Of a DNA stretch of 64,000 nt, positions 22,688-33,136 are shown in pieces. Made by a program: the position numbers and the translations under genes. Position 1 is the first letter of the stretch; each line of letters starts with the position of its first letter. Origin of the DNA: Raphanus sativus (taxonomy: Eukaryota; Streptophyta; Magnoliopsida; Brassicales; Brassicaceae); the NCBI RefSeq assembly GCF_000801105.2, contig NC_079516.1:45860908-45924907 (forward strand), in the 5' to 3' direction. Below the pieces are notes generated by a model that saw nothing but the letters and a program-made list of their open reading frames with translations, ran no database searches and had not been told where the DNA came from.

Positions 22688-25174
22688 ATTTTGCCTAGGC
22701 CGCTTTTTGTTTTGTGTCCTCCTACGGCGTTCTCCACCAGATGGAAGTCTATTAACTCTTTTCCTTCCCTTACGCTTGATAGGATCCGGAGGTATGATCT
22801 TCAGCTCCCTGATGTGATCCGGGACTTCCCATACAGACATGTCTGGCACAGCATAAATTGTCCTCCAATACGCCAATGACCACAGTTCCGTCCAATAGTA
22901 TTTTGAGCACAACTCATGATATACTATGTTGATATCACGGCTCCTACCACCCCCACTATCCACCTGATTAGTGTAATAGATGTAAGCAGCCAGTCCGTGC
23001 AGACAAGGAATCTTTTCATAATCCCACACCTTGCAAGTACAAGTTTTGGCAATCAAGTTCGTCAAAAACATCTTCCCATTACTATCCTTTACCTCGTACT
23101 CTAGCTCATAACTATTAAGCTCCCGCACAGGTAGCGTTCGCGCAAGAACCCATAGATCGTGCAAGTAGTTCTCAACCAGAGGCACTAGCTTGGTACCCAA
23201 TGATTGTGAAACAGCATCCTTCCGACGTTGATTAAACCAATCAGAGAATGTCCTAATGATACAATCCAGCATTGGTATCAAGGCCCACCTCCTTGCCTCT
23301 CTAAACACTTTGTTCATTGATTCCACGCTGTTGCTTGTGTCCAAGTTGTACCTGTCACGGGGGAAAAAAACCCTTGCCCATTTGTCTTTTTCAGTTTTCT
23401 CCTCCACATACGTGTAAGCTGAAGGGAACCTTAGCTTAAATTTTTCGTAAGCAGCATTGAAATCAGCCATTGTATACATCTTTCCCAGCTCCATGAATCT
23501 ATGCCCGACTACATCTTTGTTGACGTTAGAAGCATGCCCTTTAACATTTTCCTTCAAATGCCATAAACAATGACCATGGTGAGCCTGAGGGTACACGTTT
23601 GCTATGGCAAATATCAGACTTGCATTTCTATCACTCATGAAAACCAGTTCAGAAGAGTCTGGTATAACGCTTCTAAGCATCTCAAAAAACCAGGTCCAAC
23701 TAGCATGATTCTCTCCATCAAGTACAGCAAACGCAAGTGGATAGCAATGACGGTTAGGATCTTGAGCTTTGGCAAAAATTAGAACACCCCCATATCCGTT
23801 CTTCAGCCATGTTGCATCGACAACAATCACTTTTCTCATAACTGCAAACCCTTCAATGCAAGCTCCCAACGCTATGAAGAGGTACTTGAATTTACCTGAG
23901 TCATCCAATTTCACACTAGTTTTTGTTCCCGTGTTCATTTGCTCTAACATGTACAAATAGCTATACATCATCCTGTAGCTATCTTCCGGACTACCACGTG
24001 TATCACAAGAAGCCAAATTCTTTCCACGCAATGCTGTGGAGTAGGATATCATGACACCAAGTTTGGACTTAACCAGAGCCTTAATATCTTTTGGAGTTGG
24101 AGTTTGCACATCTCCTGGGAATTCCTCATTCAAAAAACTTGCCACTACTTCTGCTGACGCTCTTCTCTTGTCGTTGCTGTCACTTTGTTGTGTCCGCGAG
24201 CATGTATGCATCTTCGTGTAGCTTTTTATTGAGAAAATTTCTGTCCCACCAATCCCTGAAGCTCGTATTACCCATTTGCAGTCAGCTTGCGAACATGTTA
24301 TCACCAATCGATTTCGATCAGACTTTTTAGTGACATAACGATAACATTCACTATATGCAGCTCTATCCACCATCTCCTGAATTGCCTTCTTACTTGGAAA
24401 TTCGTCATGTTTATTGAGACTCAAACCATCGGCCCATTCCTCTATACAACTACTCCGTACTATTGCAGGTGGCTCTTCAACATACTTATCGGCGGTTGGA
24501 TGTACGGTTTCATTCTCCGCAGCCGTATCAGTCTCCGCAGCCGTATCAGTCTCCGCAGCCGTTTCATTCTCCGCAGCCGTATCAGTCTCCGCAGCCGTAT
24601 CAGTCTCCGCAGCCGTATCAGTCTCCGCAGCCGTTTCATTCTCTGCAGCCGTATCATTCTCCATACCAGTATCAGTCTCCGCAGCCGTATTAGTCTCCAT
24701 ACCAGTGTCAGTCTCCTTACCAGTACCAGTCTCCATAGCACGCACCTCGTTATTCTCTTGGTTCTCACCAACGTACAATGTAATTGCATTAGGTCCAACT
24801 TCATGTTCCAATAGCTGCAAATCGTTGTAGTTCATACCAACAGAACGTTTACCCGCTATCGAAAGTCTATCTTGTGGTCTCGGTCCCGACCTTTCACTAC
24901 TCTCCACAACCAAAAGACATCTTTGGTTCTCTTTATCGACACTTCCGAGGTAAACATAAAGATCGTCATCATCAGCAATAGTTACAGCTTTCTGGCAACG
25001 TCTCACCATCGGAATGTAGCTCAATTTCAGTTTTTCCTTACTTTCATCCAACCCAAGCTTCTTATACATCTTTTCTTGTAACATTGACAACGTCACATCC
25101 TCCACTGATGCCTTCACAGATATACCATACATGCAGTCTTCATATGTAAAATGTACGAATACGTTATTGGTCAT
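22625..25174 (-). CDS. MURA-type MULE transposase
   Basis: An uninterrupted frame gives 849 aa from MTNNVFVHF. I start at 25174 because an AG acceptor (TTTTTGGCAG) lies just upstream of that ATG, inside the longer open frame, so the leader has an intron. Domains in order: a PB1-like N-terminal domain (about 1-90); an acidic repeat region (about 150-220); a Mutator DNA-binding domain with CSQADCKWVIRASG and a C-x-H pair (about 225-310); the MULE catalytic core with VDATWLKNGYGG and VFMSDRNASL supplying two catalytic aspartates (about 430-540) and HCLWHL beyond; and a SWIM zinc finger, CTCKVWDYEKIPCLHGLAAY (about 690-715). No stops or frameshifts, so it could be functional. It cuts and pastes the MULE by binding the terminal repeats. 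Confidence 0.93.
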   Translation of the reverse strand: MTNNVFVHFTYEDCMYGISVKASVEDVTLSMLQEKMYKKLGLDESKEKLKLSYIPMVRRCQKAVTIADDDDLYVYLGSVDKENQRCLLVVESSERSGPRPQDRLSIAGKRSVGMNYNDLQLLEHEVGPNAITLYVGENQENNEVRAMETGTGKETDTGMETNTAAETDTGMENDTAAENETAAETDTAAETDTAAETDTAAENETAAETDTAAETDTAAENETVHPTADKYVEEPPAIVRSSCIEEWADGLSLNKHDEFPSKKAIQEMVDRAAYSECYRYVTKKSDRNRLVITCSQADCKWVIRASGIGGTEIFSIKSYTKMHTCSRTQQSDSNDKRRASAEVVASFLNEEFPGDVQTPTPKDIKALVKSKLGVMISYSTALRGKNLASCDTRGSPEDSYRMMYSYLYMLEQMNTGTKTSVKLDDSGKFKYLFIALGACIEGFAVMRKVIVVDATWLKNGYGGVLIFAKAQDPNRHCYPLAFAVLDGENHASWTWFFEMLRSVIPDSSELVFMSDRNASLIFAIANVYPQAHHGHCLWHLKENVKGHASNVNKDVVGHRFMELGKMYTMADFNAAYEKFKLRFPSAYTYVEEKTEKDKWARVFFPRDRYNLDTSNSVESMNKVFREARRWALIPMLDCIIRTFSDWFNQRRKDAVSQSLGTKLVPLVENYLHDLWVLARTLPVRELNSYELEYEVKDSNGKMFLTNLIAKTCTCKVWDYEKIPCLHGLAAYIYYTNQVDSGGGRSRDINIVYHELCSKYYWTELWSLAYWRTIYAVPDMSVWEVPDHIRELKIIPPDPIKRKGRKRVNRLPSGGERRRRTQNKKRPRQNFGFNWLLFGNGSSTSEQNTA
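24510..24740 (-). repeat. 18-bp coding repeats in the transposase
   Basis: About a dozen 18-bp units encode six-residue blocks of the type AAETDT, AAENET or GMETDT. The result is an acidic, Thr/Glu-rich linker between the N-terminal domain and the DNA-binding domain. Copy number should vary between alleles by slippage. Confidence 0.88.
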
Positions 25175-25833
25175 TGTATCCTGCCAAAAATATCGCACAA
25201 GATCAACACAGTTATACCAGTTGTTCGAGTTTTCCTAGTTATTCCACTTTTCCCAGTTTTCCAACAATAATCCAAAACACTAAGGTTTCGAATCGCATCT
25301 ATCAACGTTTAATTCAACCACATTAATGCATTTTATACCAAATCGCTATACTAATTGACCCATCAACTAAACAATGCCGTTGTGCATTGCTCCTAGCTCG
25401 ATTCCAAATACATGCATTTCTCAAGAGAAGTTGGGGGTCCTGAGTTTACCTGCAATACCCAACTCTATTTGCGCCGATGGAATGCTAGACCTCCGGAAAC
25501 ACTTTGAAAATGGAGGAGGAGGAGAGAAACTGCGGCGACAGAGCCGGATGGAGCCCCGATGGGGGAGCTGCGGGGAGGTAGAGGAGACGGGAGACCCACC
25601 ACGGAGCTTCGGTTTTTTTTTAATTTAGCTTTTCTCAATTAATTTTTTTTTTTATAAAACCATTAACCAAACTTCCCAAACCAACGATTTCCAATCACAA
25701 ACCCAACCCAATCACATTACAATTTTCGGTTTTCATTCAACAAACCAAGGTCAGTTTAGTCTTTCCACAATTCATTAAAGAGGTATGGGTATAGATGATT
25801 TTAGTGGGTATAGGAGATTGAGTGATGAGGAAG
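25175..25833 (-). promoter_or_regulatory. Transposase leader, promoter and right subterminal region
   Basis: On the minus strand this precedes the transposase start. It contains an intron end at the ATG, TTTTCCTAG/CCCAGTTTTCC motifs (25230-25262), and repeated GGAGATGATG/GTATAGGAG-like motifs near 25780-25850. No other gene is supported. Confidence 0.5.
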
Positions 25834-25856
25834 ATGGGCAAAGGAGATGATGTCCC
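25834..25856 (-). repeat. MULE right terminal inverted repeat
   Basis: This is the inverse partner of 19191-19213. The 9-bp target duplication CTGTTTTTC follows immediately. Confidence 0.88.
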
Positions 25857-25865
25857 CTGTTTTTC

Positions 25866-27486
25866 TCATTTTCTTCAAAATCATGAAATAGGTTGGTCTC
25901 TGTTGATTCTCTCTAAAAGCTTCACTTTCTTTTGTTGTGTTTGATAAAATTCACTTTCCATTAAAAAGAAAGAGCCTTTGGATACGTTCAATGGCGGAAC
26001 CGGGTCCCACAACCTAAACCGGTTTAAGGACCGGTTACCGATAGCCGACAACCGACACCGGAATTTCTGGGGGTCCCGACACATTTTGCTTCGACCTACG
26101 TTTTTCTGCTTTTCCGTAAAAGCAATGCCCTTTCTTTCCTCTTTTTCCATCTCTTTTTGGACATATATAATCTAATCTAATCTAATCTCGGTTTACGTAT
26201 TTGATTTTATGTTTAGTGTTTTGTTCTTTACTTCTTGTCGGATTCTTCACTTGGAAATTGGTTCTTTAACTTCGTACAGTAAAGAGTTTTAATTTTAGGC
26301 TTTTAGCATATGCTTCTTAACTTCTTGCTGTATTCACAATCTAACATTTATGAATGAATGTTTGATTATAGTATATGAAGATTTTTCCATTATTAAACAG
26401 TTTTTAAAGTTATAAAAAGGTGTTCTTTTGGTATAAAATTGGTTTTAAAAAAAGTATTTGAATGATTCTTCACCTTTGATATACTATAATGGGGTGAAGG
26501 GTCACACTCAGATTTGCAATTCCGTTTCTTTCCTAAAGGTGGTTGGTCCATTTTCATTCCCCATTTAATTTAATTATTCCTACTCTGTGTTTCCCATTAT
26601 TTGACTATTTTTGCTAATCAATCATTTCAATAATCACATTATTGTTGCAGTATATATTTTACAATAATCACATATCCCCTGCTGCATTGCTTTCCTTCTT
26701 TTTTTGTATATATCCTTTTGTCTGCAACTTCCTTTTCTTCATACTACAACTTCACTTAAAGAAGCTTGTTCTTACTCCACTTTTGTTGTAGGGTAATGTA
26801 TCTGATCCATTATTTTGGCTCTGTTGTCTTTGTTATAGTTTGCTCTGTTGGCAGATTTGGATGAGTCTTTCTGTTTTAGAACCAGTCGGCCAATTAGTGT
26901 CGGTTCTCCTGTTGTTGTGTCTTTTTGTCTAACCAACTTAACTACAGAGGGATGTTGAAAATTTTCCGAATTTAGGTTAGTGGCAATGAATCTTTAAATG
27001 GTAGAGATGTGACCCGCATATCTTCTTTACTACTTTTATTGATTTTGGGGTTACTTGTACCATCTTCTAAGCTCTGGCCACTTAAGAACCGGAGGAGTAA
27101 TCTTTATTGTTGTTTTTGACCAGGTCATAGAATGTTTTGTTTTTAATTGATCATCTTGTTTCTAAGTGGGTGCAACAGAGTTAGAATCTTTTGGATGTCT
27201 GTTCACCAACCCATTTTTATCCACTGTAGATTTTACTCTATAAAACTTCAGCTTCTCTTGTAATCTGGTTCTTAATCAACATTCTCTAATCTAAACATAG
27301 TTTTGTTTCAGGTTGAGTTTACTTTGAGTAGAAGAATATATATATCCGACATGAAGGTATTCATCTTAAATCTTTATATGATTATGAATCTTTACTCCCT
27401 CGTCTTGTTTGCTACACATATTAGAGATTCTATCAAATAAAAGATATTAAAATATTTCCTTCTGCTGCAGCAAATCTGAATTCAAG
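25866..27486 (+). promoter_or_regulatory. NCRK promoter and intron-containing 5' leader
   Basis: No other gene is visible. A TATA-like ACATATATAATC lies at about 26161-26172 and is followed by a short AATCT microsatellite. The T-rich sequence to 27470 looks like a leader intron, ending with TGCTGCAG just before the ATG-bearing exon. The MULE right end is roughly 300 bases upstream of the TATA-like site. Confidence 0.45.
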
Positions 27487-29858
27487 ATGAGAGTGGAAAC
27501 TGCACTTGTGATTCTCTTGGTCCTCATATCAGTTCACCAATGTTATGGAGGTTTAATGTCTTTCTGATACTATTTCCATAAGTTCCATGCTTAAGATAAC
27601 TCAGCAACTAAATAGATCCAAGTTTCTGTTTGTAAGGTGCAAGCAACTGGACGTGCACGTGCTTCTCTTCTGCCAACAAAAGCGATATCAGGGAATCTAA
27701 CTGTTCCACTTCATGTCACTGCAAACCAGGTTGGCTTTCTAAAATTATTTTTTTCTCAGCACCAAATATCAAATTTTCAAGATTCTAGAGAAGTGTATGA
27801 CTCTCTCTCTTGCTCTCTCTTAAGTAGCAGATAGAGACCAACAATGGGTATGCTTGTGTCCGGCAAATGGGTTTCCAATAATATCCGTTACCGGTTCCAA
27901 CTCTTCATGCTTCACTTCTTGCAACTGCTCATCAGGACCTATAAAGAAGCAATCTCTATCAAGGAAACTCCTCCTCGTCACACTAATCTTCTGCGTTGTA
28001 GTCACTTCAGTAGCCTTCCTCGCCTCTATGTTCTGCTACGTTTATCGAAGGACCAGGACCAATGTATCTGGACAAACCCCTTCTTCAGTCTCTTCAGACA
28101 GAGAATCTAGCTGGCACAGCTCCGCCAACTTAATAGCCCGTAAAAGCTCCATCTCACAGCCCAACAAGACCAGCTTCAGCTCCTCACTCTCAGGATGTTT
28201 CTTTCAGAACGCTTCTCTGTTCTGCGTGAGTAAACCCGAAACAATCCACGGGATGATCTTTCAGTTCTCGTACGGAGAGCTGGAGCAAGCGACGGATAAG
28301 TTCGCCAGCAGCAACGTTATAGGACACGGAGGAAGTAGCTGCGTTTACCGTGGTCAGCTCAGAGACGGCAAAACCGCTGCGATCAAACGTCTGAATGCTC
28401 CTAAAGGAAACGACAACGACACTCTATTCTCAACAGAAGTATTAACTAATCTCCTTTGCCCCTCTGCTTCTTGTTTTGAAAGATCCATATAATATAATGA
28501 AACTGTTCGGCTGACCTCGTAGCCACCCGTTCTAGCTTTAAATCGCAAGAATATGTGGAGTGCACGTGGAGTGCCGTGGGCCTTGTGGGACTAATCGGTT
28601 GACCTCGGTCGCCGGATCCTCCGATTATAAAAGAAAAAAGAAAAAAAAACTGTTCTGTTGTTTTCTTTAATGTTTTTTTTCTTTTTTTTTTGCAGGTAGA
28701 ATTATTATCAAGACTCCATCACTACCACGTGGTTCCACTGATTGGATACTGTTCGGAGTTTCACGGCAAGCATGCGGAGAGGCTTCTGGTTTTTGAGTAC
28801 ATGTCTTACGGAAACCTGAGAGACTGCTTAGATGGAGAGGTGGGAGAGAAGATGACGTGGAACGTCAGAATCTCTCTGGCTCTCGGAGCTGCGAGAGGGC
28901 TCGAGTATCTACACGAAGCTGCTGCTCCGAGAATCTTGCACCGTGATGTTAAATCCACTAACATTCTCCTCGATGAGAACTGGCATGCTAAAGTAAGTGA
29001 CTATTTGCTTTTTTTTTTTGAGTGAGGCCAAAATGTGAAACTTTGAATAAAACATTTGTTGTTGTGACAGATAACAGATCTTGGGATGGCTAAGTGTTTG
29101 AGCAGCGACGGTTTACAAAGCGGTTCAAGCTCTCCAACAATGGGACTGCAGGGGACGTTTGGTTACTTTGCACCTGAGTACGCTATTGCAGGATGTGCTT
29201 CACCTATGTCGGATGTTTTCAGCTTCGGTGTTGTTCTGCTCGAGCTTATAACCGGGAGGAAACCTATACAGAAGCCTAGCGTTTGCAACAACAAAGGAGA
29301 AGAAAGTCTTGTTATTTGGGTAAAAAATTAAATTAACAGCACTACTAGTTTAATTATAAATCTCTTTTACCAACAATGTTAGTGTGTTAGGCTATGCCGC
29401 GTTTACAAGACAGTAAGAGGGTGATTGAGGAGCTGCCTGATCCGAGGCTTAACGGGAAGTTTGCTGAAGAAGAGATGCAGATAATGGCGTATCTTGCTAA
29501 AGAGTGTTTGCTTTTGGAGCCAGAAGCTAGGCCGACAATGAGAGAGGTTGTTCAGATTCTTTCTACCATCATGCCAGACACTTCCAGACGTAGAAACTTC
29601 CCCATCAATCATCTTTTTCCGGTAATGTTTCTATAACAACTAAATGCAAACACAAGCGCATCGTTTAAGCGTTTTAAAACATTTTTGTAATGGCAGAGTA
29701 ATGAGAAGAAGAAAGAAAGCAAAGTAGGAGGATGGTCAAGAGGTGGGAGCAGGAGTGCACATGAAGAGGAGTCGGTGGATCTGACCGAGCCGCGGTTCGA
29801 GTCCTTTTGCTTGCCGAATGTGAAGCCGGTCTTGCTTGAACCATCTGCACATATTTAA
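27487..29858 (+). CDS. NCRK: NCRK receptor-like kinase
   Basis: Seven exons, 27487-27550, 27637-27729, 27831-28438, 28696-28992, 29071-29319, 29391-29621 and 29697-29858, join in frame to 567 aa, close to Arabidopsis NCRK (At2g28250). Layout: signal peptide (1-20), cysteine-rich ectodomain (about 24-86, with WTCTCFS, CSTSCHC, WVCLCP and CFTSCNC), one membrane helix (about 98-120), then a Ser/Thr kinase domain from about 215. The glycine loop is [11 protein letters not shown], the ATP lysine K238 (AAIK), and the catalytic loop HRDVKSTN (337-344). The metal-binding motif is DLG (357-359) instead of DFG. The family is a plasma-membrane/endosome kinase that interacts with ROP GTPases. Exon 3 follows a TAGCAG acceptor. 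Confidence 0.93.
28500..28655 (+). mobile_element. SINE-like insertion in NCRK intron 3
   Basis: AAACTGTTC flanks the segment at 28500-28508 and 28647-28655, and the insert (28509-28646) ends in an A-rich tail. It is GC-rich and unlike the surrounding intron. The promoter boxes are not obvious, so the class is inferred from the tail and the duplication. Confidence 0.6.
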
Positions 29859-30483
29859 AAAGTAGATAGAAAAACACAGAACGAAAACAACACTGAGCCA
29901 TCTCGCATGTGTGTAGATAATAGCTCAATCTGGGCAAAGGGTAAAGCATTGAGGCTTGAGAGTTTTATTGTATTAAGTGTGTGTCAAGATTTGTTTTTAA
30001 ACTTTGACTTTTAATTTATGATCTAATAAAATATTTTTAACAAAACTCGGTTATAATTCAAAATATTGTTTGTTTATTCCTTTCGGTAAATGTTAGCCAG
30101 AATTGGTTCAGGCATCTGATTGGGGATTTGCTCTAATTCCTTAGGATCGATTGGCCAAACATATTACACGGTTCAAGATAGATGCTAATATGTGAAAGAT
30201 TATTTTGCAAAAAAACAAAAAAGAAGACAGATTAAAGAGGTTTGCGTGACCAATTATATTAAAGGTCATGTCCCGACTAGCAAAATTGAGAGTCCAATAG
30301 AACTCAAGAACCATGATTCCAAAGCTGAAACAGCATATTTAGTCGAGAATACCCATTCCACATCAATACACTAAGGCCATGTATCCACAACATAATGAAC
30401 ACTGAAGGTGTAAGAGAGTTTTGTTTTTATGTTTTCAACTAAAAGTGTAAGAGATTAGCTGCTTGCTTACTAAGTTGTTCCCT
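29859..30483. other. Intergenic region after NCRK
   Basis: It contains the probable NCRK 3' UTR. A 60-codon open frame at 30192-30374 has no recognisable similarity and is not called as a gene. Confidence 0.5.
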
Positions 30484-31200
30484 TCTTTTACGTGATATAT
30501 TTTGTTGCATCCCTTGGAAAGAACTTATTCAGACTGAAACTGGAGATCCTTGGATTCATATATTTTCTTTTACAAATTTGGGAGTATATCCATATAATTT
30601 TTTTCAAAAATTTTAGATCGGCTGGCCTGTCTCCGGGATGAATTTTGGTGAGGTAGAGAAATCTGCCACCAATACCAATAATTTTTTTGAATCTCATCGG
30701 CCAAATGAGATTCTGACTTTGGTTGTTCCTTGCAAAACAATCAGGATTGTGGTTTAACTCGCATTCCAGTTGTAACAAGTTGAAGAAAGCATTGAAAAGC
30801 AACATGTATAGTTAAGACTTCTATTCTCCAAGTATTCACACAACATAAATTTCTCACCTCTATCCATATCCAGATAACAGCCTTGAAGCTGGATGAGGTT
30901 TCTATGCGGGTGCTTCGAGATCATCTTCACTTCACTAAAAATTCATTCTCACTTTGATTAAATGTATCTAAAAGACTCTTTGTGCAATTTTTTTTCCAGC
31001 TAAAATCCCCTTGTAAACTAATCCAAAGCCTCACCATCGGAGATGATTAAGATCAGAGAAATTATATGTGGCCTTATAACTAACTTTTAAATTGATCAAG
31101 GGGAACCTCATGGCATGTGTCCCTTGATGCAAACCATGTAACATTCCAGCTACTACTCTTCTAGCTGAATTGCTCAAGCAAACACTTGCTGCTCATTTTC
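30484..31200 (-). pseudogene. Receptor-like kinase pseudogene (CRK or S-domain type)
   Basis: Reading the minus strand with frame changes gives kinase subdomains in order. EVPLDQF and NFSD come first, then GFGLVYKG (glycine loop) followed by KKIAQ. Next are HPHRNLIQLQGCYLD and KFMLCEYLENRSLN (hinge). The last parts are NLIWPMRFKKIIGI and a decayed catalytic region ending MNPRISSFSLNKFF in place of MNPKISDFG. In-frame stops, at least two frameshifts, loss of HRD and loss of DFG make it non-functional. It stops before the APE region. The query-like pattern resembles DUF26/S-domain receptor kinases. Confidence 0.8.
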
Positions 31201-31255
31201 ACTTTAGATGAGGTGTTTCCTTTGTAAGATTATGGTCATACTTCTTGTTGAGACA

Positions 31256-32394
31256 TCTATCTTATTAAAACAGGAACATTACAACTTCTTCTAGGTGGAT
31301 TTTTAAAGATGGATCTCATATATTTAAATTAAATGTCTCATTCTTTATATATAATACGTATCATACTCTAACTTTGCATTGATGTATTTCCTTAAATACA
31401 GTTCTTCTTTTTGTCCATATTCCATATATGATTTTTACATTTATTACATGTCGATTTAAATAAGATATATACTAAGAATACCAAAAATATTAATCGTTCT
31501 ATAATTACCCTATACAATTCATTTTAAATTGATCAGTATATTTCCATTGGTCATATTAATTTTATTAGTACGAATAACATTAGGTAGATAAGTCATAGAC
31601 ACATACATAAATATATGACTATTCTTATAACTATGTCGGGACTAATCTACTTTCTAAAACAAATAACACATAGCTTCATATATTGTATAGAATATAGTAA
31701 TATTATATAGTATTATATTTATATAGTAATACTAAAAACAAACCAAACTGAAATATAATATATATCAAAAATGCTTTGAACCATTACACACAAAATATAT
31801 TAGACCTCAGAGATCAAATTCATTTTGAAATTACATAATAATTATTTAAAAAAATTAAATTTCGTAATGTACAAAAAAACATAAGTTTTATATAAAATTT
31901 TGTGTTACAATAAAAAGACACAACTCGCGATTGCAAAATGTTATTTTTACATACGAAAGACAGTTTTGATATTGTTCTTTAAACACAAAATTGAATATAC
32001 AAACTCGATACTACATAAAACTAAATAATATAGAATACATTTTAAAAATAAAACCCGTGCGGGTGTGCATATGTTTATATAATATATAAATATATTATGT
32101 TATACATATTTTCATATAAATAATATCCCAATGTAAGTTTTATATGATAAATGTTGGAAATACAAAATATATAGCACTATATATTTAAAATAATATAGAA
32201 AAAATTACTTTACGTTATCATAAAATTTAAAAATCAAATTTAGTAATTAAACACATTGCTTATTTAAACACATTAGTACACATTGATATTTATCAAAATT
32301 TTATATTAATACACATTACGATCATGTATAACATTTAGTAAAAACAAAGATAAAAAAAATTTACTCCCGCTCGGTCGAGCGGGTCATGATCTAG
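31256..32394 (+). mobile_element. Non-autonomous Helitron
   Basis: The 5' end is TCTATCTTATTAAAACAGGA. The 3' end has the hairpin CCCGCTCGGTCGAGCGGG followed by TCATGATCTAG, with the element lying between A and T. These are Brassicaceae Helitron termini. The AT-rich interior has no helicase or replication initiator. A second hairpin-like CCCGTGCGGG at about 32056 may be an older terminator. Confidence 0.82.
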
Positions 32395-32907
32395 TACTAA
32401 GTAAACCGTCAAACGCAAGTACGTCCATAGAGAGGCAACGTACATTGAATATATATTATTGTATTACTTGTATTTGCATATATATACAGTGGCGGATCAA
32501 GTTGTATTTGGGTCGAACACATGATCGGTGGGTTTAGTGAGGAGACTTTAAACCAACTCTGCCATGAAACACTAATGTTTTTAGCTTAAAATCTGTGGTA
32601 TTATCGAATGCAATTATTTTATAAAAATATATGCAAGTCGTAAGATATTTTTGAAGTAATGCTGTGTTCTTATGTTCTTTATCGTCACAAACTTCCTTAT
32701 ATAGGTTTGAATTTGATTAGTAAAATATAATAATCGAATAGTAACATTATTTGGATAATCGAAGAGAGAGAAGGTGGGGGATGATATGTGATCAATCAAG
32801 AAAAGCCCATATGGCGTGTTCCCGTGGCCTCGCCACACCAAACCTCATTTATTCAAAATGAAACCTGCAATTAATTGCCAACCCAAGCATTGTCTCTTAA
32901 TGTATTA

Positions 32908-33136
32908 CTCCCTCTGTTTCATTATAAGTGTCGTTTTAGACTTGTGCACACGGATTAAAAAATCATTTAATTTTGTATATTTTCAATATAAAAACATCAT
33001 TACCGATACAATTCAACCAATAGAAAAATAGAATAGAAAATAAAGTTAATAAATTTTGCATTGAAACTCTAAAACGACACTTATTTTGCAACGAAATTTT
33101 TTTTCTAAAACGACATTTAATATGAAACGGAGGGAG
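32908..33136. mobile_element. Stowaway-like MITE
   Basis: The ends are CTCCCTCTGTTTCATTATAA and its near-perfect inverse (GAAACGGAGGGAG), flanked by TA at 32906-32907 and 33137-33138. At 229 bp with no coding capacity, it fits a Tc1/mariner-type MITE. Confidence 0.85.

Larger units (their letters stand above)
19191..25856. mobile_element. Complete Mutator-like element carrying three genes
   Basis: The left end reads GGGACATCATCTCCTATACC. The right end, on the minus strand, reads GGGACATCATCTCCTTTGCC, so the termini are inverted repeats of about 22-23 bp. CTGTTTTTC lies immediately outside both ends (19182-19190 and 25857-25865), a perfect 9-bp target duplication, the size made by Mutator transposases. 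The motif CTCCTATACCCAC also recurs in inverse just inside the right end. Inside are a B3-domain gene (plus), a GRF zinc-finger gene (minus) and an intact transposase (minus). Short inverted termini place it among non-TIR-type or short-TIR plant MULEs. Intact reading frames and the perfect duplication indicate a young, possibly active copy. Confidence 0.92.

Noticed and set aside
24287..24830. Long plus-strand open frames opposite the transposase
   Set aside because: They are mirror frames of the 18-bp coding repeat and consist of monotonous SRISLR or AAVSVS units.
30192..30374. 60-codon open frame after NCRK
   Set aside because: No similarity, no splice or codon evidence, and a length expected by chance.
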